A stretch of 31,946 nt of DNA from RGIG995 sp045652445 (GTDB lineage: Bacteria > Bacillota > Clostridia > Oscillospirales > UBA644). The stretch lies in contig JAZRUJ010000092.1 in NCBI GenBank assembly GCA_045652445.1, forward strand, positions 1 to 31,946. The letters run 5' to 3'. Numbering within the stretch: the first letter of the stretch is position 1; each line of letters begins with the position of its first letter. Position numbers and translations under genes: made by a program. Positions 7,568 through 16,023 of the stretch are shown here, in pieces. The notes under the pieces were generated by a model, which was not told where the DNA came from, ran no database searches, and was given only the letters and a program-made list of their open reading frames with translations.

Positions 7568-9523
7568 ATGGAGATCTTGTCTCCCGCCGGTTCTCCCGAA
7601 GCGTTGCGGGCAGCGGTGTTGTCCGGGGCAGATGCGGTTTATTTTGGAGCATCTTCCTTTAACGCCCGTATGAACGCGGCTAATTTTACCGACGATTCGT
7701 TAGTGGAGTGTATTCGTTTTTGCCATGAGCGGGGAGTCGCCTGTCACGGAACGTTGAATACCCTCATTTCCCAACGGGAACTTCCGGCGGGTCTTGCCAC
7801 GGCGGAAACTTTGGTGAAAGCGGGAATTGTTGCGTTAATTGTTCAGGACGTGGGCTTTGCGGCGGAATTGAAAAAGCGTACCGACGTGCCTCTTCACGCC
7901 TCCACCCAGTTGACCGTTCACAATCTGGACGGCATTCTTTTTGCCCAACAAATGGGCTTTGACCGGGTGGTTTTGTCCCGGGAAGTCTCTCGCAAAGAGC
8001 TGGAATATATGGCGGCTCGCTCTCCCTTGGAGTTGGAGATTTTCGGTCACGGTGCTCTTTGCATGTGCTATAGCGGTCAATGTTATATGAGTTCCCTGAT
8101 CGGCGGACGTTCCGGCAACCGGGGAGAATGTGCTCAACCTTGCCGTTTGCCCTACCAAGGGGGATATCGGTTGAGTTTGAAAGACCTTTGTCTTTTAAAG
8201 TATTATCAGGAATTGGAGCAGATGGGGATTGCCTCGTTAAAAATCGAGGGACGGATGAAATCTCCGGAATACGTTTCAGCCATCACTTCCGCATACGCCG
8301 CCGCAAAACGGGGGGAAGAATATTCTCCTGAAAAAGAAGAATATCTTGCGGGTGTGTTCAGCCGTTCCGGATTTACCGACGGCTACTATACCGACCGTAT
8401 CGGCAAAGAAATGTTCGGAACCCGAAGCGAAACAGTCCATCGGGTGGACGTTCCTACCAAGGAATATCCCAGGCTTTCCTTGGACGTAACGGTTCGCCCC
8501 CTGTCGGAAGATCAGTTGCTCTGTACCGCCGTTTGCGGTTCGTATTCTGCCGAGGGGACGTTGCCCGTGTCTCCCGCCCGAAATCGGGCAACTACGGAAG
8601 ACGAAATCCGGGACGCCTTCGGTGCTTTGGGAAATACGTCGTATTATTTAAATTCCTTTTCCGCATTCTTGCCGGAGGGATCTTTCGTTCCTGTGTCGTC
8701 GGTAAAATCCCTTCGTCGGGATTTGATTGACCGGCTCACCGAAATGCGGTGTTTGACTTCTCATTCTTGGAAAGATCTTCCCATCACTTCCGGAAAAGCC
8801 TGTCCGACTTCCGGACGGCGGGAAGGGTTTTTCCTGCATCCGGAACGAATTCCCAAACAAGTGGATTTAGACTTTTTATGGTTGCCTTTCACAGCAATTC
8901 GGGATTGTCCGTCGGTGGTTTCCGCGTATGCTTCGAAAATAGGGTTTGTTCTGCCCCGCATTTACCGTGAGACCGAAAAACAAGAGGTGCAGCGGTTGAT
9001 CGGTGCTTGGAAAGAGGCGGGGATCACCCATGCCTTGTGTGGAAACGTAGGGCATTTGTCCCTGTGTTTCACCCACGGGCTTACACCTCACGGGGATTAC
9101 GGTTTGAACGTGTATAATCCTGTTACCCGGGACGAATTTCTTTCCAAAGGATTGAAAAGCGTCACCTTGTCCTTTGAATTAAACGGGGCACAGTTGCGGG
9201 ATTTGACCACCGAACAAACGGGGATCCTTGTTTACGGACGGCTGCCCTTTATGATTTTCCGAAATTGTTTGAAGCAAAAGCACGGAATCGACGAAACAAT
9301 CACCGACCGCATGGGGAAATCCTTTTTAACCACCTGTGCCTACGGGTGTCGCAACGAGTTGTGGAACGCCGACCGGCTGTGGCTTGGGGATAAACCCATA
9401 ACAACTTTGGGATTTCAGCGGTTCTTATTTACCGACGAAAGTACAACCGAAATTGCTTCGGTTTTGGAATCTTACCGCAGAGGCGAGGCTCCCGGTCCGG
9501 GAATGACCCGGGGGAAATTTTAA
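7568..9523 (+). CDS. U32 peptidase-family protein (RlhA/TrhP-like) with C-terminal extension
   Basis: The 651-residue protein matches the family called peptidase U32. Several characterised members (E. coli RlhA, TrhP) are RNA hydroxylation factors rather than proteases. A TIM-barrel N-terminus (MEILSPAGSPEALRAAVLSG) leads to the conserved block GHGALCMCYSGQC...GNRGECAQPCR, with Cys165, 167, 172, 188 and 192 as likely Fe-S or metal ligands. LKIEGRMKSPEYV follows near residue 225. The last roughly 350 residues are the extra domain found in long members (DUF3656 type). The start has GGGGAG nine bases upstream and overlaps no other gene. It is probably co-transcribed with zapA and ends at the terminator at 9533. 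An RNA modification role is inferred from family members. Confidence 0.88.
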   Translation: MEILSPAGSPEALRAAVLSGADAVYFGASSFNARMNAANFTDDSLVECIRFCHERGVACHGTLNTLISQRELPAGLATAETLVKAGIVALIVQDVGFAAELKKRTDVPLHASTQLTVHNLDGILFAQQMGFDRVVLSREVSRKELEYMAARSPLELEIFGHGALCMCYSGQCYMSSLIGGRSGNRGECAQPCRLPYQGGYRLSLKDLCLLKYYQELEQMGIASLKIEGRMKSPEYVSAITSAYAAAKRGEEYSPEKEEYLAGVFSRSGFTDGYYTDRIGKEMFGTRSETVHRVDVPTKEYPRLSLDVTVRPLSEDQLLCTAVCGSYSAEGTLPVSPARNRATTEDEIRDAFGALGNTSYYLNSFSAFLPEGSFVPVSSVKSLRRDLIDRLTEMRCLTSHSWKDLPITSGKACPTSGRREGFFLHPERIPKQVDLDFLWLPFTAIRDCPSVVSAYASKIGFVLPRIYRETEKQEVQRLIGAWKEAGITHALCGNVGHLSLCFTHGLTPHGDYGLNVYNPVTRDEFLSKGLKSVTLSFELNGAQLRDLTTEQTGILVYGRLPFMIFRNCLKQKHGIDETITDRMGKSFLTTCAYGCRNELWNADRLWLGDKPITTLGFQRFLFTDESTTEIASVLESYRRGEAPGPGMTRGKF

Positions 9524-9532
9524 GATAACTTC

Positions 9533-9566
9533 ACGGATTGGAGACTTACTCTCCAATCCGTTTTTT
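9533..9566. terminator. Terminator between U32 gene and aminotransferase
   Basis: A perfect 12-bp stem (ACGGATTGGAGA / TCTCCAATCCGT) with loop CTTAC is followed by TTTTTT on the plus strand. It lies between convergent genes; the minus-strand T tract is weak, so it mainly serves the U32 gene. Confidence 0.88.
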
Positions 9567-9570
9567 AATC

Positions 9571-10839
9571 TTATTTCAGGTAAAGTTCTGCCGTTGCCAT
9601 CTTAATGCAGACGCACAAAAGTTGAATACAAGTTTTTAGTTCGTCCAGAGGAGGATAGGTGGGGGCAATTCGCAGATTCCGGTCTCTGGGGTCGTTGTGG
9701 TAGGGGAATGCGGCACCGGCGGGGGTAATGGTGACCCCGGCGTTTTTCATCAATTCTTCTACCCGTTTTGCACAGCCGTCCGTCAGATCCACCGACAGGA
9801 AATATCCGCCGTTGGGAACGGTCCAGGAAGCATAGCCGTCGGGGGCTAATTGCTTGTTCATTTCGTCCAAAGCGGCGTCAAATTGAGGACGCAGATGATC
9901 TGCATGACGTTTCATATGTTCTACGATGCCCTGCTTGTTTTTGAAATAGCGAACGTGACGCAGCTGGTTCAGTTTGTCGGGCCCGATGGTTTGATATGTT
10001 TTAACGGCATTTAGAGCTTTTATGTTCTCCGTGGATGCCGCCATGGCTGCCACCCCGGCACCGGGGAAGGATATCTTGGAGGTGGAGGTAAACATCAAAG
10101 CCCGGTTGGGATTTCCTGCCTTAATGCATTCGTCGTACAGGTTCAGCAAGCAATCCGAGGTATCATTCAAATCGTGAACGATATAGGCGTTGTCCCAAAA
10201 GATACGGAAGTCGGGAGCTGCCTTCATGGTAGCCAGGCGGCGTACCACCTGATCGGAATAGGTTTTCCCCTCGGGGTTGCTGTATTTGGGAACGCACCAA
10301 ATCCCTTTGATGCTATCGTCTGCGGCGCATAGTGCTTCAATTTTGTCCATGTCGGGACCGTCCGCTTTCATTTCAACGGCAATCATTTCCATGCCAAGGC
10401 TTTCGCAGATTGCAAAATGACGGTCGTATCCGGGAGCGGGACAAAGCCACCGTACTTTTTCTTCTTTGCACCAGGGACGCCCCGAGCCGGGAACTCCGAA
10501 CAGAAGGGCGGTGGTCAACGCGTCGTACATCATATTCAGGCTGGAGTTCCCTCCGACGATGACGTTTTCCGAAGCTACGTCAAACAATTCCGCAAACAAT
10601 CGACGGGCTTCGGGAATGCCGTTGAGAATCCCATAGTTCCGGTAGTCTCCATCTTCGCCGTAGCAATCGTTACTGGTTTTTAAAACGCCCAAAAGATCTT
10701 CCGTTACGTCCAACTGAAGAGAGGAGGGTTTTCCCCGGGACATATCCAATGCCAGATGTTGGGCACAAAAATCGTTATATTTGTCTTGTTCCGCCTGATA
10801 GATGGCAGACCAATCTTCTTTGGTAAATTGGGAAATCAT
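9571..10839 (-). CDS. PLP-dependent aminotransferase, aspartate aminotransferase class Ic
   Basis: The 422-residue protein is a fold-type I aminotransferase of the class Ic aspartate aminotransferase group. Visible landmarks are MSRGKPSSLQLD near the N-terminus, the cofactor-binding GGNSSLNMMYD, the Asn-Pro-Glu-Gly block PKYSNPEGKTY, the FWDNAYIVHDL strand, and the lysine that binds PLP in STSKISFPGAG. The likely reaction is aspartate plus 2-oxoglutarate to oxaloacetate plus glutamate. The true start is ATG 10839, nine bases after AAAGGA; an upstream TTG in frame overlaps that site. The gene lies 30 bases downstream of asnS in the same orientation, so aspartate supply and asparaginyl-tRNA synthesis may be co-expressed. 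Substrate preference is inferred. Confidence 0.88.
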   Translation of the reverse strand: MISQFTKEDWSAIYQAEQDKYNDFCAQHLALDMSRGKPSSLQLDVTEDLLGVLKTSNDCYGEDGDYRNYGILNGIPEARRLFAELFDVASENVIVGGNSSLNMMYDALTTALLFGVPGSGRPWCKEEKVRWLCPAPGYDRHFAICESLGMEMIAVEMKADGPDMDKIEALCAADDSIKGIWCVPKYSNPEGKTYSDQVVRRLATMKAAPDFRIFWDNAYIVHDLNDTSDCLLNLYDECIKAGNPNRALMFTSTSKISFPGAGVAAMAASTENIKALNAVKTYQTIGPDKLNQLRHVRYFKNKQGIVEHMKRHADHLRPQFDAALDEMNKQLAPDGYASWTVPNGGYFLSVDLTDGCAKRVEELMKNAGVTITPAGAAFPYHNDPRDRNLRIAPTYPPLDELKTCIQLLCVCIKMATAELYLK

Positions 10840-10869
10840 ACAAGATAATCCTTTCAAGTTTGGGTGCGA

Positions 10870-12264
10870 TTAAAATTCGGCGGTTCCTACCGTCCGGGGG
10901 AAGGGAATGGCATCGCGAATATTGGAAATGCCCGTAAGGTACATGATCAGCCGTTCAAATCCCAAACCGAATCCGGCGTGTTTGGTACCACCGTAACGGC
11001 GGAGATCCAGATACCACCAATAGTCCTCTTCGTTCAGTCCCAGTTCTTTCATGCGGGACAAAAGAACGTCCAGGCGTTCTTCACGCTGACTTCCGCCAAT
11101 AATTTCCCCAACACCGGGAACCAAAAGGTCGGTGGCGGCAACGGTTTTTCCGTCGTCGTTGAGCCGCATGTAAAATGCTTTGATTTCCTTGGGATAGTCG
11201 GTGAGAAATACGGGAGATTTGAAAATTTCTTCGGTCAGATATCGTTCGTGTTCGGTCTGCAGATCGCAGCCCCAGGATACGGGATAATCAAATTTATGAC
11301 CGGACTTCTGCAGAAGATCTACGGCCTCTGTATAGGTGACCCGCTTGAAATCGGCGTTGACCAGGGCGGTGAGCCGTTCCAAAAGGCCGGTGTCTACCCG
11401 CTGATTGAAAAACGCCAGGTCGGCGGCACATTTATCCATAACGAAGTTAATGACGTATTTGATCATTTCTTCTGCAAGATCCATATCGTCTTTCAGGTCC
11501 GCAAAAGCAATTTCCGGCTCGATCATCCAAAATTCCGCGGCATGACGGGCGGTATTGGAGTTTTCTGCTCGGAAGGTGGGACCAAAGGTGTAGACCTTGT
11601 CAAAGGCCATGGCAAAGCATTCTGCTTCCAACTGTCCGGAAACGGTCAGGTTGGTGGATTTTCCGAAAAAGTCTTCGGAATAGTCCACGGCACCCGCTTC
11701 GGTCTTCGGCAGATTTTCAGGATCCAGCGTAGTTACCCGGAACATTTCTCCCGCACCTTCACAGTCGCTACCGGTGATGATGGGAGTGTTTACGTACACA
11801 AACCCTTTCTCTTGGAAGAATCTGTGAATGGCGTATGCGGCAACCGAGCGAACCCGGAATGCGGCAGAGTACAGATTCGTCCGAGGACGCAGGTGGGCAA
11901 TTCCCCGCAAAAATTCGGGAGAGTGCCGTTTCTTCTGCAAGGGGTAGTCGGGGGTAGAAGCCCCGGCAACCGTTACGGTGATGGCTTTAATTTCAAAGGG
12001 TTGTTTCATATCAGGGGTGAGAACGAAGCGTCCTTCCACTTCCACAGCGGAGCCTACGTTCAGTTTGACGATTTCTTTGTAGTTCCCCAAATTGGCTTCT
12101 TCCAACACGATCTGTACGCCGTTAAAGTAAGAGCCGTCGTTGAGTTCGATAAATCCGAAGGCCTTCGAATCCCGAAGCGTGCGAACCCATCCGCAGACTT
12201 TTACAGTCTGTTCCGAATAGGTTTCGGGGGAAGCAAACAATTCGTTGATAAAGGTGCGTTTCAT
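10870..12264 (-). CDS. asnS: Asparaginyl-tRNA synthetase
   Basis: This class IIb synthetase charges tRNA-Asn directly with asparagine. The 464 residues match the usual bacterial length. An N-terminal OB fold (KVCGWVRTLRDSKAFGFIELNDG) binds the anticodon. Motif 2 is FRAENSNTARHAAEFW and motif 3 is GFGLGFERLIMYLTG. The start MKRTFINELF is at 12264 with AAGGATGG upstream; a longer in-frame Met lies inside the leader. A promoter lies at 12312-12340, leaving a leader of only about 40 bases, so there is no T-box. Its presence means aspartyl-tRNA synthetase in this cell need not misacylate tRNA-Asn. Confidence 0.95.
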   Translation of the reverse strand: MKRTFINELFASPETYSEQTVKVCGWVRTLRDSKAFGFIELNDGSYFNGVQIVLEEANLGNYKEIVKLNVGSAVEVEGRFVLTPDMKQPFEIKAITVTVAGASTPDYPLQKKRHSPEFLRGIAHLRPRTNLYSAAFRVRSVAAYAIHRFFQEKGFVYVNTPIITGSDCEGAGEMFRVTTLDPENLPKTEAGAVDYSEDFFGKSTNLTVSGQLEAECFAMAFDKVYTFGPTFRAENSNTARHAAEFWMIEPEIAFADLKDDMDLAEEMIKYVINFVMDKCAADLAFFNQRVDTGLLERLTALVNADFKRVTYTEAVDLLQKSGHKFDYPVSWGCDLQTEHERYLTEEIFKSPVFLTDYPKEIKAFYMRLNDDGKTVAATDLLVPGVGEIIGGSQREERLDVLLSRMKELGLNEEDYWWYLDLRRYGGTKHAGFGLGFERLIMYLTGISNIRDAIPFPRTVGTAEF

Positions 12265-12311
12265 GCCTATATTCCATCCTTGTCTGTAATTTCTCATAAA
12301 TATAATACAGT

Positions 12312-12340
12312 ATTATACCATATAACACGCGGAAAAACAA
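12312..12340 (-). promoter_or_regulatory. Promoter of asnS
   Basis: On the minus strand TTGTTT and TATAAT are 17 bases apart and TGG precedes the -10. The bases before and including the -10 (ATATGGTATAAT) are identical to those at the hflX promoter. Confidence 0.65.
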
Positions 12341-12354
12341 TAGGAAACCGTCAA

Positions 12355-12700
12355 TGTGTCATAAAAAGTTCTTTTTTCTTGGGGAATTTTCTCTGTAATT
12401 TAGAACTTTTCCTGTGGATTTTCCGGGTTTTGTAGCAATTTTGCCGTCTTTTTTGCCGCCGTTTTTTTGATTTTTTTCTTTGTAATGTTAAAAAAATACG
12501 ATAATTTCAAGGATTTTTCCGTGTAACAAGTTTGAAAAATCTCTGTTGCAATTTTTTTTCATTTTTCATTTCCGTCAAAAATTTGCCTTGATTTTACAAT
12601 ATTTTCCGTTAAAATCAAGGAAAATTTCGGTCGGAACGGCGACGAAAATGTTACAAAATTGAAAAATGTGTCCTTTTTTTATTGAAATTTTGTCTGCTTC
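12355..12700. other. AT-rich non-coding stretch between asnS and the two-component operon
   Basis: About 350 bases lie between the two divergent promoters with no credible coding frame on either strand. The stretch is rich in T runs on the plus strand and contains several copies of TTTTCCG (around 12418, 12515 and 12603). It also holds the long inverted repeat at 12579-12627. I see no T-box, no known riboswitch core and no terminator. A small RNA cannot be excluded. Confidence 0.6.
12579..12627. repeat. Long inverted repeat upstream of two-component operon
   Basis: Left arm AAATTTGCCTTGATTTTA (12579-12596) and right arm TAAAATCAAGGAAAATTT (12610-12627) are reverse complements at 17 of 18 positions, with a 13-base spacer. 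No T tract follows on either strand, so it does not look like a terminator. It lies about 75 bases before the -35 of the response regulator promoter and could be a regulator site or an RNA hairpin. Confidence 0.8.
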
Positions 12701-12729
12701 TTGACAACGTGTGCAAAATGTGTTATACT
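12701..12729 (+). promoter_or_regulatory. Promoter of the two-component/cell-shape operon
   Basis: A consensus TTGACA and TATACT are separated by 17 bases, with TG one base before the -10 (TG-T-TATACT). The ribosome binding site lies in a small potential hairpin (ATTCC GGAG GGAAT, 12752-12765), which might slightly mask the GGAGGG. Confidence 0.88.
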
Positions 12730-12772
12730 TATTCCAACACGGACAAAAACAATTCCGGAGGGAATAAAATTC

Positions 12773-13462
12773 ATGGAAAAAACGATTTTGATCGCCGATG
12801 ATAACAAGGAAATCGTCGATCTGCTGAAAATCTACGCACAAAAAGAAGGCTATCAGTATATCTGTGCCTACGATGGAGAACAGGCTCTTAAGTTCTTTAA
12901 AGAACGCAATCCGTCTCTCATTCTTCTCGACATTATGATGCCGAAAATCAATGGTTTTGACGTCTGCAAACAGATTCGTCAGACTTCCAATGTTCCTATC
13001 ATTATTATCTCCGCAAAAGCAGAAGAACAGGAACGGATTTTGGGTCTGGACATCGGTGCAGATGATTACGTAATTAAGCCCTTTAGTCCCCGGGAAGTTC
13101 TTATGCGGGTGAAGACCGTTCTTCGCCGGGTTGCCGACGAATCGGTGGACGAAAAGAGCAAGAAGATTGAAGTTGCCGGCCTTGTTATCGATATGAACAG
13201 CTACGAAGCTTCCGTCAATGGCAAGCCCGTCATTCTGACCAAGAAAGAAATTGAAATTCTTTGGTTGTTTGCCACCAACCCCGGCAGAGTTTTCACCAGA
13301 GACCATCTGTTGGAAAATATCTGGGGCTATGAATATTTCGGCGATACCCGTACCGTGGATACCCACATTAAACGGATCCGTACCAAGCTCGACATTGACG
13401 ATACCGTCGGGTTTGATATTAAGACGGTCTGGGGCGTCGGTTATAAGTTTGAAGTTAAATGA
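12773..13462 (+). CDS. OmpR-family response regulator
   Basis: The 229-residue protein has an N-terminal receiver domain with the acidic pair at Asp9-Asp10, the phosphoacceptor Asp53 (LLLDIMMPKINGFDV region), Ser in IIISAK and Lys in VIKPFSP. A C-terminal OmpR/PhoB winged helix follows (EIEILWLFATNPGRVF, then DTRTVDTHIKRIRTKL). It binds DNA after phosphorylation by the adjacent kinase. The ATG at 12773 has GGAGGG eight bases upstream; an ORF extending further upstream would run into the promoter. Its stop codon overlaps the kinase start as ATGA. Targets are unknown, but being first gene of a cell-shape operon makes autoregulation of envelope genes plausible. Confidence 0.95.
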   Translation: MEKTILIADDNKEIVDLLKIYAQKEGYQYICAYDGEQALKFFKERNPSLILLDIMMPKINGFDVCKQIRQTSNVPIIIISAKAEEQERILGLDIGADDYVIKPFSPREVLMRVKTVLRRVADESVDEKSKKIEVAGLVIDMNSYEASVNGKPVILTKKEIEILWLFATNPGRVFTRDHLLENIWGYEYFGDTRTVDTHIKRIRTKLDIDDTVGFDIKTVWGVGYKFEVK

Positions 13463-14382
13463 GACGCAACATAGAACAACTATTTTTGCTGATAGAACGG
13501 ACGGTGCCGGTGCTTCTTGCCATCGGTGCCGTTTTGTCGGTTTTATCGGTTTTGTTTCCCACAAAAACAGGGCTTTTGATTGTCTGTCTCGTGGCGTGGA
13601 GTTTGGCTCTTGCGGCTGCGGTTTCGGAGTTTGTTTTTTTCCTTATTTCCGGGAAAAAATCCAAATTGCAGAAAAAAAAGAACGCCCAAGTTTCGCCGGA
13701 GCGTGATCGCCTTTCGGAGGTTGCCCACGAGTTGAAAACTCCTCTTACCGTCATTCGGGGAAGTGTAGAAGTTTTGGCGGACGGTGCCGTTTCTTCGGAG
13801 CAGTACCCCGAGTACTTTGCCCGGATTTTGCGGGAGACCGACGCCATGACAAGATTGGTGTCCGATCTTTTGGAATCCACCCGAAAAACCAAGGATATAC
13901 GATTTGAACCCGAACCTACCGATCTTCCCCAGATAGCACAGTCTGTTTTGGAAGATTTGAAGCAGACTGCCGCCGAATCGGAGGTAGAATTGGCGTTTTC
14001 TTCCAACGCTCGGATTCCTATGCTGATGCTGGACCCCCATCGGGTGGCACAGGTGATGATTATTCTGTTGGATAACGCCATAAAACATTCTCCTAAAGGC
14101 GGAAAAGTGACTTTGTCCTTGTTCCGGGATTCTTCGGGAGTGGTTTTGTCGGTGCAGGGTCAGGGCAAGGGGATTGATCCCCGGGACCTGCCCCACCTGT
14201 TTGAACGTTATTATAAAGCACCTCCTTCTCGGGGTGGACGCAGTGACGGTTCCGGAATTGGGCTTTGCGTTGCCAAGCAGATTGCCGAACTTCACGGCGG
14301 AAGTATTCAAGTAAAGAGCAAAAAAGGAAAGGGTGCCTTGTTTACGGTTCGTTTTCCCCTTTCCAAATGCAAGGTGAAATAA
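13459..14382 (+). CDS. Sensor histidine kinase with minimal sensor and altered G1 box
   Basis: The 307-residue kinase has two membrane helices (about residues 15-33 and 38-63) joined by a very short loop, and no extracellular domain or clear HAMP. The phosphorylated residue is His90 in VAHELKTPL. The N box is LLDNAIKHSP with Asn206, and the G2 box is GSGIGL. The G1 box reads VQGQGKGI: Gly234 stands where the adenine-binding Asp of DxGxGI is nearly invariant, one base change (GGT for GAT) away. ATP binding may be weakened, or the protein may act mainly as a phosphatase; sequencing error is also possible. It overlaps the response regulator by four bases and is three bases from maf. The lack of a sensor suggests intramembrane or partner-based sensing. 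Confidence 0.93.
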   Translation: MRRNIEQLFLLIERTVPVLLAIGAVLSVLSVLFPTKTGLLIVCLVAWSLALAAAVSEFVFFLISGKKSKLQKKKNAQVSPERDRLSEVAHELKTPLTVIRGSVEVLADGAVSSEQYPEYFARILRETDAMTRLVSDLLESTRKTKDIRFEPEPTDLPQIAQSVLEDLKQTAAESEVELAFSSNARIPMLMLDPHRVAQVMIILLDNAIKHSPKGGKVTLSLFRDSSGVVLSVQGQGKGIDPRDLPHLFERYYKAPPSRGGRSDGSGIGLCVAKQIAELHGGSIQVKSKKGKGALFTVRFPLSKCKVK

Positions 14383-14385
14383 ATT

Positions 14386-14955
14386 ATGAACAGAGATTTT
14401 ATTCTCGCATCCTCCTCTCCCCGGCGGTTTGAACTGCTTCGGCAGATCGGACTGTCCTTTCAGAGCATTGTTCCGTCGGTAGATGAATCGACCGACAAAA
14501 CCGATCCCATGCAGATCGTTTCGGAACTGTCTGCTCGGAAAGCTGCTGCGGTGGCAAAAAACAATCCTCTTTCCGTGGTGATCGCTGCCGATACGGTGGT
14601 AACGGTGGACGGTGCGGTATTGGGCAAGCCCCATGGGGAAGAAGAAGCTGCGGAAATGTTGCGGTTGCTATCCGGTCGATCCCACTTTGTGTTTACCGGA
14701 GTTACCGTCATTTGCGATGAAAAGATTGAAACGGCAATTTGTCGGTCGGAAGTGTTCTTTAAAGACCTGTCCGATGAACAGATTTCTGCGTATATTGCAA
14801 CCTCAGAACCTTTTGACAAGGCCGGAAGTTACGGTATCCAGGGGCGAGGTGCGTTGCTTGTGGATCACATTGACGGCGACTACGCCAACGTGGTTGGTTT
14901 GCCGGTGAGTATGTTGTACGAAATGCTGAAAGAGTTCGGCATTGATATTTTATGA
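14386..14955 (+). CDS. maf: Maf family nucleoside triphosphate pyrophosphatase
   Basis: Maf proteins hydrolyse non-canonical or pyrimidine nucleoside triphosphates to monophosphates, and overexpression in Bacillus blocks septation. The 189 residues match the family length. Conserved pieces are the N-terminal ASSSPRR nucleotide loop, the catalytic Asp segment VIAADTVV, LGKP, and PFDKAGSYGIQG, which fits the dTTP/UTP-preferring YhdE group. The ATG lies three bases after the kinase stop codon with AAGGTG upstream. Its position directly before mreBCD is the classical Firmicute order and supports the name. Confidence 0.93.
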   Translation: MNRDFILASSSPRRFELLRQIGLSFQSIVPSVDESTDKTDPMQIVSELSARKAAAVAKNNPLSVVIAADTVVTVDGAVLGKPHGEEEAAEMLRLLSGRSHFVFTGVTVICDEKIETAICRSEVFFKDLSDEQISAYIATSEPFDKAGSYGIQGRGALLVDHIDGDYANVVGLPVSMLYEMLKEFGIDIL

Positions 14956-14970
14956 CGGAGGAGGACGATT

Positions 14971-15987
14971 ATGGGACTGAATGAATTTGGCATTGATCTT
15001 GGCACCTGTAATACCCTCATCTACCGTCGGGATAAAGGCGTGGTTTTGAACGAACCTTCCATTATTGCCACCGAAACCTACGGAGCAAAGAAATTTATCT
15101 GTGCGGGTCGGGAAGCAAGGGATATGCTGGGCAGAACCCCCGATACCGTTACCGTCACTTCTCCCGTGCAGAATGGGGTTATCGCGGATTTTGACAAGAC
15201 TGTGATGATGTTGCGGGAATATATCCGTCGCTGCAGAACCGGTTTCGGTTCGGTTTCTGCGGTGGTTTCCATTCCCTGCCGTGCCACGCCGGTAGAAAAA
15301 CGGGCGGTGGCTGACGCCGTTCGTGCCGCCGGGGTGAAAAAAGTACCTTTTGTTGTGGAAAAACCCATCGCCGCCGCTCTGGGCTCCGGGCTTTCGATCT
15401 TTGAACCCCGGGGAAGAATGGTGGTGGATATCGGCGGAGGCACTACGGAAATTTCCGTTTTGTCTTTGGGTGGTTTGGTTTCGGTTACCTCTACCACCTG
15501 TGCCGGAAAGAAATTTGATCGGGATATTATCAATTACGTGCGAAAAACCCATAGTGTTCTCATTGGCGACCGTACCGCGGAAGACGTGAAAATGTCCATC
15601 GGTTCGGTCTTTGACGACGGACACGTGAATTTTATGACCATCAGCGGCAGAGACTTGGTTCGGGGACTTCCCGTAAACGTATCGCTTTCCACCGACGACG
15701 TGCGAGACGTTTTGACCGAATCCGCCCGGTTTTTGGTGGATCAGATTAAGCAAACTCTGGAAAAAATCCCCCCGGAAATGGCGGCGGATATTATTGACAG
15801 CGGCATCACCTTGGTGGGGGGCGGCAGTTTGTTGCCCGGCTGGGAGGAACTTCTGTCGAAGGAAACCGGGGTTGCCTGTATGCACTCTGCTTCGCCTTTG
15901 GAAAGCGTGGTCACCGGGGTGGGGAATGCCTTCCGGTATCGGGATCAGATCAAACACGGCATTCAAAATGAAAATATTCTTGCTTAA
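14971..15987 (+). CDS. mreB: Rod-shape actin MreB (catalytic Glu replaced by Lys)
   Basis: MreB is the membrane-associated bacterial actin that directs lateral wall synthesis. The 338-residue protein has phosphate-1 loop GIDLGTCNTLIY (Cys where Ala is usual), phosphate-2 loop VVDIGGGTTEIS, and the adenosine motif ITLVGGGSLLPG. The connect-1 helix reads VVEKPIAAALGSG. The residue directly before Pro is the catalytic Glu in MreB and Hsp70 (Glu175 of Hsc70, Gln137 of actin), but is Lys131 here (AAA for GAA). Other positions also diverge (AGKKFDR for the usual GDKFDE-like segment). The start has GGAGGAGG just upstream and lies 15 bases from maf. It may be an ATPase-impaired MreB or a Mbl/MreBH-like paralogue; whether a second MreB exists cannot be seen here. 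Confidence 0.92.
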   Translation: MGLNEFGIDLGTCNTLIYRRDKGVVLNEPSIIATETYGAKKFICAGREARDMLGRTPDTVTVTSPVQNGVIADFDKTVMMLREYIRRCRTGFGSVSAVVSIPCRATPVEKRAVADAVRAAGVKKVPFVVEKPIAAALGSGLSIFEPRGRMVVDIGGGTTEISVLSLGGLVSVTSTTCAGKKFDRDIINYVRKTHSVLIGDRTAEDVKMSIGSVFDDGHVNFMTISGRDLVRGLPVNVSLSTDDVRDVLTESARFLVDQIKQTLEKIPPEMAADIIDSGITLVGGGSLLPGWEELLSKETGVACMHSASPLESVVTGVGNAFRYRDQIKHGIQNENILA

Positions 15988-16023
15988 AACCATTTTGGTA
16001 TAAAAAATCGGGAGGTGCGAAGA

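Noticed and set aside
12404..12425. TGTGGATTTT as a DnaA box or origin signal
   Set aside because: Only one imperfect match, no cluster of boxes and no dnaA or dnaN nearby.
10864..12435. Plus-strand open frame of about 520 codons opposite asnS
   Set aside because: Antisense shadow of asnS with no recognisable domain.
12575..13564. Minus-strand open frame of about 330 codons opposite the response regulator
   Set aside because: Antisense to a gene with clear receiver and winged-helix motifs.
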